64,000 nucleotides of DNA from the NCBI RefSeq assembly GCF_032854445.1, contig NC_088300.1, positions 58,192,984-58,256,983 of the forward strand, given 5' to 3'. Origin of the DNA: Liolophura sinensis (Eukaryota; Mollusca; Polyplacophora; Chitonida; Chitonidae). The position numbers and the translations under genes are program-made. Positions 59,801-64,000 of this stretch are shown here, in pieces. A model generated the notes under the pieces. The model was not told where the DNA came from, made no database searches, and saw only the letters and a program-made list of their open reading frames with translations. The first letter of the stretch is position 1, and each line of letters opens with the position of its first letter.

Positions 59801-60294
59801 ACTAAGGTCATATCATTTGCGTTTTCTGTAAATATGACTGATCAATTTTTGTGTGATCCATTTTGTTGCCCTAAGTTAAAGTTAGAAACCATCTTGGTCC
59901 ATGCGTATGTGTTGTATATTTATTGTGGGATATGCACTCCTGAAATTACATGGCTAAGTCCCTTCTTCTAAGGAGAAGGATCATATACGTGTAGGTGTAC
60001 ATTGCAGATTCTTGTAATTAGCATGTACATGTATGATATGCTGTATAATTATCAAAAGCGGGATTGGGTGACATTGATCTTTGATTGTATTAACTTTTTT
60101 TTTTTTTCCAGATTGAGATGTGCCTTTTAAGCTATACTCTGGGTGTTACTATTCAAGTGTTTCGATTGGCAGATTTTGGTAAGGCAGATTTTGAGGCAAC
60201 GTTTTCCGGCGAGGATGATCACAACAGTAACAAGACAACAACTTTGACCCTGTTAGCAGAGGATGATCGACATTACAACGTCTTGGTATCTTAG
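23668..60294 (+). CDS. OTULIN: OTULIN-family linear-ubiquitin deubiquitinase, membrane-anchored (8 coding exons)
   Basis: Join 23668-23860, 36545-36702, 40692-42321, 43433-43563, 45697-45843, 46629-46751, 56984-57256, 60112-60294: 2838 nt, 945 aa. All junctions are GT-AG and every phase agrees. Layout: basic N-terminus; one transmembrane segment (about 67-86); Ser-rich, mostly disordered region (118-660); OTU domain (about 680-945). Family landmarks are EVDIIRY/QEWKG-like DIIKYSEQEWKG (Trp692), RGDNYCAIRA with catalytic Cys727, and DDRHYN with His939 and Asn941; Cys-to-His spacing (212) fits human OTULIN (129 to 339). OTULIN hydrolyses Met1-linked ubiquitin chains and restrains LUBAC/NF-kB signalling. 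The anchor recalls vertebrate OTULINL, which sits on the ER but lacks the catalytic Cys. The protein ends HYNVLVS, without OTULIN's PDZ-binding tail. Start choice: strong context GCTGCCATGG and an in-frame TAG at 23647. The exon 1 join rests on phase and splice sites, so it is the least certain part. Confidence 0.92.
26103..26436 (+). mobile_element. SINE family A, near full length
   Basis: Starts with a tRNA-like head CCCAGTAGCACAGTTGGTAG (A box) and a degenerate B box near GGGTCCATCTTGGGTCGAG. It continues through the body, GCAGCACTAGATAAAAGAG and CATTACATGCG, to the ATATGACTGAAAAATTGT end and an (ACTC)n tail. Co-linear with the copy at 49478-49842. Confidence 0.87.
27274..27294. repeat. 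poly(C) run, 21 bp
   Basis: Uninterrupted C homopolymer; its length is prone to assembly error. Confidence 0.95.
27416..27685 (+). mobile_element. SINE family B, full length, with target-site duplication
   Basis: Complete copy: tRNA-like head CCTCCGTGGCTCAGTCGGTT (A box), a GAGTTCAAGACC B box, body GGCCGTACGTGGGAAGGTCT, GGTTTCCTCCCACCATAATG, GTGAAATATTCTCGAGTACG, GCGTAAAACACCAATCAAAT and an (AAAT)n tail. TACAGGTGGTAGAT is repeated exactly at both edges (27402-27415 and 27686-27699), a 14 bp target-site duplication. Open frames inside are non-coding artefacts. Confidence 0.95.
28381..28581 (+). mobile_element. SINE family B, 5'-truncated
   Basis: Starts at the B-box region (GAGTTCAAGTCCAGCTCGAT) and runs co-linearly to GAAATATTCTTGAGTACGG, CACCAATCAAAT and an (AAAT)n tail. 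The tRNA A box is absent. Confidence 0.9.
29536..29720 (+). mobile_element. SINE family B, truncated at both ends
   Basis: Recognisable blocks are GGAGCCTCTCACCAATATGG, GCAGCCTGCAGATGGTTATG and CCCACCATAATGCTGGCCAC. The (AAAT)n tail is lost or diverged. Confidence 0.82.
29868..30080 (+). mobile_element. SINE family B, diverged copy
   Basis: Blocks GCGCGCCAGCACAATGCAAT, GTCGCTGTGAGTTCAAGTCC, GCAACCTGCAGATGGTCGTG and GGGTTTCCTCCCACCATAAA are in family order. A C-rich insertion near 29908-29930 interrupts the head and the tail is missing. Confidence 0.8.
31015..31514. mobile_element. MITE-like element with 28 bp inverted termini
   Basis: The termini 31015-31042 and 31487-31514 are inverted copies matching at 24 of 28 positions. 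Each contains TGAATTACCTCCCTT preceded by AGGKCTGC. The element is exactly 500 bp, has no open frame worth calling, and its inner sequence is not palindromic. I see no clean target-site duplication, so a DNA-transposon origin is inference. Confidence 0.5.
34581..35028. repeat. 56 bp minisatellite, 8 copies
   Basis: Eight head-to-tail units start at 34581, 34637, 34693, 34749, 34805, 34861, 34917 and 34973, an exact 56 bp register. Each begins GATCATTTGGT and contains TTTGCCATGGGCACGGGCAG and CTAAT(A/G)ATGA. Copies differ by a few substitutions and no indels. Confidence 0.98.
36545..36702 (+). CDS. OTULIN: OTULIN exon 2: transmembrane anchor
   Basis: After a TTTCTTTCTTTCAG acceptor it encodes KAAGIVAVLGLSFGLGSLLL then YRLYYRYVH and a charged helix-like stretch, ending at CTG|GTAAGA. 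The roughly 20-residue hydrophobic run is flanked by positive charge on both sides, which suits a single-pass or signal-anchor segment; which face the OTU domain occupies is inference (cytosolic expected from substrate). Confidence 0.85.
36703..40691 (+). other. OTULIN intron 2 (4.0 kb)
   Basis: GT-AG intron with no repeat family copy I can name with confidence. It holds a short (GT)n near 39150 and several ACATGTA words. A faint tRNA-like sequence near 39835 was not called. Confidence 0.75.
40692..42321 (+). CDS. OTULIN: OTULIN exon 3: 543-codon Ser-rich linker
   Basis: One 1630-nt open exon bounded by TTTCTTTCAG and G|GTAAGTG. It is rich in Ser, Gly, Asp and Glu with many Ser-Pro sites, and has an SGSGSGS stretch near residue 400. 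Two more helical, charged segments stand out: about 451-480 (LEDIEDEIHQIFSEFDYLNS...) and about 495-530 (IMGEIQDNVALQEEIKEAYE...). I recognise no folded domain. Human OTULIN has only about 80 residues ahead of its OTU domain, so this is a very large addition. An internal Met130 in good context begins MGNVQSS. Confidence 0.92.
42322..43432 (+). other. OTULIN intron 3 (1.1 kb)
   Basis: GT-AG intron. It contains a short inverted pair of the ggaggtaac/gttatctccc word (about 42650-42736) and tandem ACATGTAC palindromes near 42514-42550; otherwise nothing recognisable. Confidence 0.75.
43433..43563 (+). CDS. OTULIN: OTULIN exon 4: start of OTU domain
   Basis: Completes Ala661 and encodes residues 662-704. 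The segment VKIDIIKYSEQEWKGKTPKS matches the first helix of OTULIN; Trp692 corresponds by alignment to human Trp96, a residue of the ubiquitin-binding surface. Ends AAG|GTGAGG in phase 0. Confidence 0.95.
44271..44321 (+). repeat. possible SINE tail of a third type
   Basis: CTGAAATATTGCC, then GTTAAGCAATAATCATTC and an (ATTC)n run. It resembles molluscan SINE 3' ends I recall, but no head or body is convincing upstream. Confidence 0.35.
44679..44848 (+). mobile_element. SINE family B, 5'-truncated, with target-site duplication
   Basis: Starts inside the body (CATACGTACATGGGAAGATC) and runs through GCGGATGGTCGTGGGTGTCC to GAAATATTCTTGAGTATGG and an (AAAT)n tail followed by about 17 AT-rich bases. 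GTATCTAAATAT is exactly repeated at 44667-44678 and 44849-44860, consistent with a 12 bp target-site duplication. Confidence 0.85.
45697..45843 (+). CDS. OTULIN: OTULIN exon 5: catalytic Cys loop
   Basis: Encodes residues 705-753, beginning GYQEVTRRTG and containing VRGDNYCAIRASLFQLF. Cys727 occupies the catalytic position (human Cys129); in OTULINL this position is not Cys. Bounded by CATCTGCAG and GTGAGT, phase 0 both sides. Confidence 0.97.
46629..46751 (+). CDS. OTULIN: OTULIN exon 6
   Basis: Encodes residues 754-794 (LKKMVNQNTGGINSWNF... to ...TFFNK). Phase 0 on both sides between ATTGCAG and GTATGT. It corresponds to the middle helical part of the OTU fold. Confidence 0.92.
47803..47985 (+). 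mobile_element. SINE family B, diverged, 3' end lost
   Basis: Blocks TTAGCATGCTAGTGTGGCTC, CCAGGAGCCTCTCACC, GGGGAGGTCTTCCAGCAACC and CACCATAATGCTGGCCACTG are in family order. After TGTATAAGTGAA the family sequence stops and a foldback begins. Confidence 0.8.
47987..48084. repeat. foldback: 20 bp inverted repeat around a 58 bp centre
   Basis: ATAGGTTATTGAATGAATAC at 47987-48006 is inverted at 48065-48084 with one mismatch (19/20). It sits where a family B SINE breaks off. Confidence 0.85.
49478..49842 (-). mobile_element. SINE family A, full length, with target-site duplication
   Basis: Minus-strand copy with a complete tRNA-like head (GGCCCGGATAGCACAGTTGG A box, B box near GGATCAATCC), a body with GTTCAGCATAAAGGGGACAG, a CTTGCCTTCGGTAAGTCGTC block, GGTGGAAATCCGTCCTGCAA, CATATGACTGAAAAATTGTT, GAGTACGACGTTAAACCCCA and a (CACT)n tail. 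CTACATGGATTGGA is exactly repeated at 49464-49477 and 49843-49856, a 14 bp target-site duplication. It is the best reference copy of family A here. Confidence 0.95.
52169..52831 (-). pseudogene. LINE C-terminal segment
   Basis: An open stretch of 220 codons, with FFHKIVNGLSPPYLKTLL, NLRNRHHF, FNKTTKEWNSLPG and, further on, a KCKNAPHYFLDC-type Cys/His pattern. This is the region following the reverse transcriptase in many jockey/CR1-group elements. The frame actually continues upstream of the first Met (ELKWEPLYSRCRSKRI), so that Met is not a true start. Confidence 0.8.
53277..53801 (-). pseudogene. LINE reverse transcriptase core
   Basis: Visible motifs in order: NSGFKHGDSTVCQLT, LFLDVSKAFDKVWHDGLL, YAGVPQGSVLGPLLFL and the catalytic FADDTSL. 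It ends at a TAG stop just after DLERLSN where homologous sequence (SFNATKT) continues beyond, so the domain is interrupted. Confidence 0.92.
53898..54197 (-). pseudogene. LINE region between endonuclease and RT core
   Basis: Encodes ANEFCKFFASQSAP, then EASGTDGINSFLFKNSAD and SLRTAVFPA, the usual segment ahead of RT motif 1 in this group. It ends at a TAG, beyond which homologous sequence resumes (KLSQVCPVFKKADRHD, SHYRPVSLQPSLSKVLE). Confidence 0.85.
54441..55322 (-). pseudogene. LINE AP-like endonuclease
   Basis: 293 open codons. Motifs: ICVSETWL, NRHGGGAEIYC, MIMGGFNDRCLHWD-type block and MANLDHCVIY. The usual GDFN is GGFN and the usual SDH is LDH, so key catalytic positions are lost. 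Homology extends upstream of the first Met (HFNARSL near 55400), so the Met is not a true start. Confidence 0.88.
56074..56311 (+). mobile_element. SINE family A, worn copy without head or tail
   Basis: Blocks CCTTAAAACAGGAAGTTGTA, GCAATGACTTTTTGACCCAT, TCAGTGAAGCAACACTAGAT and AAAAATTGTTAAGTACGAC are in family order. The tRNA-like head and the (ACTC)n tail are absent. Confidence 0.8.
56984..57256 (+). CDS. OTULIN: OTULIN exon 7: central OTU domain
   Basis: Encodes residues 795-885 after ATTTGCAG and before GTACAG. The conserved block GVEVDLQLMEAVKLLMFIQA, followed by LLFARDTSENPHLLLSNHIN and GGLEQ, aligns without gaps in my reading to vertebrate OTULIN/OTULINL. Confidence 0.96.
57995..58203. 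repeat. 75-76 bp tandem repeat, about 2.7 copies
   Basis: Units begin TATTTCAGTATATCCTGAC at 57995, 58071 and 58146; the last is partial. The shared body includes ATCTAACAGCTTT and TGTGTGAACACATA. Length differences lie in the internal A-run. Confidence 0.95.
58291..58320 (+). repeat. SINE family B head fragment
   Basis: GACCTCCGTGGCTTAGTTGG then TTAGCATGCT matches the tRNA-like head of family B and stops there. It is preceded by a poly(G) run. Confidence 0.6.
59167..59264 (+). mobile_element. SINE family B, 3' third only, with target-site duplication
   Basis: Runs from CTCTGCTCGGTTTCCTCCCA through GAAATATTCTTGAATACGG to AACACCAATCAAATAAATAA. TATAATTATTAT occurs exactly at 59155-59166 and 59265-59276, a 12 bp target-site duplication, so this is a 5'-truncated insertion rather than a decayed longer one. 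Confidence 0.85.
60112..60294 (+). CDS. OTULIN: OTULIN exon 8: catalytic His/Asn and C-terminus
   Basis: Follows a long T-tract acceptor. Encodes residues 886-945, IEMCLLSYTLGVTIQVFRLA to DDRHYNVLVS, with His939 and Asn941 of the catalytic triad, and stops at TAG 60292-60294. It ends four residues after Asn941, shorter than human OTULIN, which continues to a PDZ-binding ETSL. Confidence 0.96.
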   Translation: MEMCLLSYTLGVTIQVFRLADFGKADFEATFSGEDDHNSNKTTTLTLLAEDDRHYNVLVS

Positions 60295-62748
60295 GACAGA
60301 AATGGAGAACCTATTCCTGTGAGACGTAATATACAGGGATCAGGGAACATTATTTATAAGTCTTTTTTCTCCTTATTTGCACAGTACTGTTAGCTTGTTG
60401 AATTGGAATGGAAACATTTTATTTTAATAGAAATGTATTAAAACCAAACTTGAAAGAGGCAATATTCTTATTATAAAAAAATATTTGTTTGTTTGTATGT
60501 TTTCTCAGTTAGGTTTTCCCAAAATCCCTTTGTCTTTACTAGTCAGGAGTTACTATTTTCAGTTCACAAAGTGTCTGTGGTTCAGACGGGCAAATGGTGT
60601 TTCAGTATTAATTCAGTATACTGTAAACCTCCCACATGTTTCTCCTTGTGGGTAATTCTTATAAAAATTTGTAGACAACCTTGAGTGCAGTTATATGTTT
60701 ATAATTTATCACATAAAGAGTTGCTAAAAACAACAGTCTTGATATTTACTGACAACTCAAATGAGCCAGGTTTAATATCACCATCTGCGTTTTTTCATGT
60801 GTGATCTGTCTATCTTCTTGTCACATCACACTGATGAAATACATAACTTTTACATGTCCACATATATTAGGTATAGTCAGAAGTGGTGGGAGAGAACAAG
60901 ACACGCAACATCACTTTACACTTAAACCACTATACTCCAGCCTATAAAGAAGTACAGTGTGGGAAGAGTATTGAAGACGTCACATTTAAGATATTTAGTG
61001 AAATACACAGCACTAATAACGGTTTATTTGCATTAATGACACCCTTTATTTATTTAAGTCATGGCTGATAAAAACTAATCAAAATGATAAAATTGAGAAG
61101 CAAAGTCTCTGTTCATTGAAGTGTTATATTCTTAAATTAACAGTCACCAAGAAAATATATATTAAACAAGATGTTAACATAAAGTTTCAAACCAAGAAAT
61201 TTCACTTGACTTAAATGTACATGCGTAATACATGTTTGAAACTTTTTAATAGCCCTCTTTTTAATAGTAAGTGTTGCAATGTACCCCAAGAACATGTGCG
61301 TCTATGTCCACAGTGCTGTGGTGATCTTCAAAAGGGGTTTTTAATAACATCAGTTTTGGGACATTTGGGCATAGTCTTCACAGAAATTAATCATGCAATT
61401 AATTTGTAAAAAAAAAAGTAATATTCTTCAAGCCGTCAGAAAAATGTCTTTTCCTTATTTGGTTGAGGCTTCGTGACCAGCCAAAATTTTGTCATACCAA
61501 TGAGATACCAATAACTTAAATCAGGAAACTGTTAAAGTATGTATGAATAGTTACAGATTTTGTTTCACATCAGCATTGTTACACCCACCGTGCTCATTGC
61601 TGCACATTTAATGTTTATTTAAAAGACTGATGGAGTGAGGTGAACAAGAGATCAGCAGAGTGTTAGAAAATTACATGTACCATGCAGCACTTTAGCTTTA
61701 AAATGTGTAACTGTTAGCAGAATTATGCCTAACTTTTATTATTTTAATTTACATTTGTGTGGAAAAGTGCTCAGTTTAGTTAATGTTAGCTAAGAAACAT
61801 GTGATCTGTCTTATGGGTTGTAATCTGTTTTCTGCTATTCTGTGGACTGGTGGTGGTCTATTTATAAAGTTATAGAGGGGTTGCATGACCTGCTCTTGCC
61901 AGCCATATTGGAGGACTGTGGATATACCAGCCCATGTTAGCAGGACGCCAGTATGGCTGACTGTCCATTGTTCTGTGAGGGTGATTATGTCACTGCAACC
62001 CCTCTATATTCTAGTTTAAGGTTTGGGTGTTTAAAGTGGGCTATATAAGCCCTGTTAATAAAGTCTTGTTTGATGTAGGTTGTATGTATTTCAAGTCTAC
62101 CACATCCATGTGACTTGTGGCCAGTTGAATGCTCTAGTAACAGTTGTTCCCAAGTTATGAAATGTTTTCAAGATGATGATGCGATTTTGAATCTCAGTTC
62201 TCCATTGAACCATAGTAAGAGTGTTAAGATGGATGTGATACACATTCGCGCAGCCACATGGCCTATGTGCAAGTTTTGTATCAGTTACCTTTTAGTTTAC
62301 ATTGACAAGGGAGTCCCAAGTTTTACCAGATTGAAGCATGGAAATCATAGTTTTTCTAGATAGCTATCATACCAAGGAAGAAAACCCCGATATGCCCTAC
62401 TAAATTACTGCATTGTGGCCTAATTTACATCTAAGCCCTTCTAACTTTGTTTATACATGTTTTTGATGGACGTGGAACATGATTTTTCTCAAGCGCTGAC
62501 TGCCCAACTAATGTTCGATGAAGAACTCTCGTTTAGGATGAGGTTCAAACCTCCATCAGCTATCCTCAAAGATGTTCTCCATTTTTCGGGTATGAGTTGA
62601 TGCTTATATTTGATTTCGAATCTTTGAGGATACTGGTAAATTCCGTTTAATATTCCTTTTCCATTAGTTTGTAAATATCTTAGCGCTCTGTTTTTAGTAT
62701 TTACCATACAAACTGATATATGTGTTACCGGTACTACGTGTTGCTAAG
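60295..62748 (+). other. probable 3' UTR and downstream flank of OTULIN
   Basis: No further gene recognised. An ATTAAA at 60437-60442 and an AATAAA at 62057-62062 are the candidate poly(A) signals I noted, so the 3' UTR could be about 150 nt or about 1.8 kb long. Confidence 0.45.
62057..62062 (+). terminator. candidate distal poly(A) signal, OTULIN
   Basis: AATAAA followed within 30 nt by a TTGTTTGATGTAGGTTGTAT T/G-rich stretch. Canonical hexamer and downstream element are both present, but use cannot be judged without transcripts. Confidence 0.35.
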
Positions 62749-62948
62749 NNNNNNNNNNNNNNNNNNNNNNNNNNNNNNNNNNNNNNNNNNNNNNNNNNNN
62801 NNNNNNNNNNNNNNNNNNNNNNNNNNNNNNNNNNNNNNNNNNNNNNNNNNNNNNNNNNNNNNNNNNNNNNNNNNNNNNNNNNNNNNNNNNNNNNNNNNNN
62901 NNNNNNNNNNNNNNNNNNNNNNNNNNNNNNNNNNNNNNNNNNNNNNNN
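62749..62948. other. assembly gap (200 N)
   Basis: Exactly 200 N, a typical fixed-size scaffold gap; the real distance is unknown. Confidence 0.99.
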
Positions 62949-64000
62949 AATAATTCAGTGAAATAAACATCTTTAGTTTTCAATCTCGAATTCGCTTATT
63001 TTGGATACATTTAATGGGTTGCAAAGGGAGTTTATACCTTCAGTTATTCATTATTGAAAGCAGCTTGCCAATAAAACTGATCTTCTACAACCTTCTACAA
63101 TGTATAACTCCCATGGGTTTTGTCTACAATCTCAAAATCGTGTCAACAGCCGACTTGAGGTATCGGTTGCTAGATTGAAAATTGGCGCAATTTGATACAT
63201 CAGTGGAGACATAGTAGTCTTCATATTGCTCTCGCATGTGCTTGGAACTGTCATTTCGAAAATGGATAGTCGCTTCTTAGCAATCATAAGACGTTTCCAA
63301 CAAACAAGGAACATATAGTTTCAATGGTGTATTGCCGGAATGCTTCAGTAGTCATTTCCGTCGTTTTCTGCTCCATAAAATGAACCACAAAACCCAATGA
63401 AAGAACGCTTTTGCATGATGGACGTAATTATTTCAACCAGCCAAATTCTAAGAAAATGTTGCACATGATTTCACAGTTAAGACTTGAATTCCTCAGTGGA
63501 AAGGAAATACCATGTGACAGAAATCAGGTTACAAGATAGGCTCATAGCGCTATACATACAATGAACTCAACCGAAAATAATTTAAACATAGCTCCTCAAT
63601 AAAGCAAAACAAACAAATACAGCAACATTTGCGATAACGCAAATATATTTGTTTTTTTCTCTTTGGTAGAAAAGACTCGGCAGTCATGGTATTCAGAATT
63701 CGGTTCCACTTTGTGGCAGCATTATATCGTTATATATTTGAGTTGTATTCCCTTGGCAGTTTGCATTATTGGAAATTAACTGAGCATGACGGCAGTACAG
63801 TACTAAAACAAAGTTTTAAATGACATGCAATGTTCTCATAAGTTTAGCCATCTGGGCTGTGTCATTTCTGAGCATGTCTGTATTAAAGTCTAACAGCCAA
63901 TGCTTCAAACCCCAAATCCCTGACAACGTTAGATACGATGGTAGTTTCTGGCCGTTAACTTTCATTCGATTTTGCATGCTTATTCCTAAGCCAGCTTGTC
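62949..64000. other. unannotated DNA after the gap
   Basis: I see no coding region, RNA gene or repeat family copy here. Confidence 0.5.

Larger units (their letters stand above)
57257..60111 (+). other. OTULIN intron 7 (2.9 kb)
   Basis: GT-AG intron with a long T-tract at its acceptor. It holds a 75-76 bp tandem repeat at 57995-58203, a family B head fragment at 58291-58320, poly(G) (58280-58291) and poly(C) (58495-58506) runs and a 5'-truncated family B SINE at 59167-59264. Confidence 0.8.

Overview
The window is animal nuclear DNA: AT-rich, sparsely genic, with canonical GT-AG introns, a nuclear tRNA gene, two families of tRNA-headed SINEs, a decayed non-LTR retrotransposon, microsatellites and a 200-base assembly gap. 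The SINE types, and a genome full of ACATGTA and TTAYCTCCCTT words, point to a marine lophotrochozoan, most likely a bivalve mollusc. That placement is inference from recall; the sequence alone does not exclude a brachiopod or another relative.

Two protein-coding genes can be assembled exon by exon, both on the + strand. Gene 1 (4466-13577, four coding exons, 204 aa) is a RERG-type Ras-like small GTPase with all five G boxes, no CAAX box and an Asp in place of the switch-II catalytic Gln. Gene 2 (23668-60294, eight coding exons, 945 aa) is an OTULIN-family deubiquitinase. It keeps the catalytic Cys/His/Asn of OTULIN and carries an N-terminal transmembrane anchor of the kind known from its inactive paralogue OTULINL. 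Between anchor and OTU domain lies a 543-codon Ser-rich, probably disordered segment encoded by one exon. No sequence signal links the two genes functionally.

Layout: 1-4446 upstream DNA with only repeat remnants; 4466-13577 the RERG-like gene with a 7.2 kb first intron; 13.6-23.6 kb intergenic, holding a class II tRNA pseudogene, a tRNA-Gln(UUG) gene on the minus strand, AT microsatellites and SINEs; 23.7-60.3 kb the OTULIN gene, with introns of 12.7 kb and 10.2 kb that hold most of the repeats (a SINE cluster at 27.4-30.1 kb, a MITE-like 500 bp element at 31.0-31.5 kb, an eight-copy 56 bp minisatellite at 34.6-35.0 kb, a foldback at 48.0 kb, a full-length SINE at 49.5 kb and an antisense LINE at 52.0-55.4 kb); 60.3-62.7 kb probable 3' UTR and flank; a gap at 62749-62948; then 1 kb in which nothing was recognised.

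The most interesting biology is gene 2: a predicted catalytically competent, membrane-tethered OTULIN with a giant regulatory-looking linker, no C-terminal PDZ-binding tail, and an internal MGNVQSS start that could give a second, myristoylated isoform.
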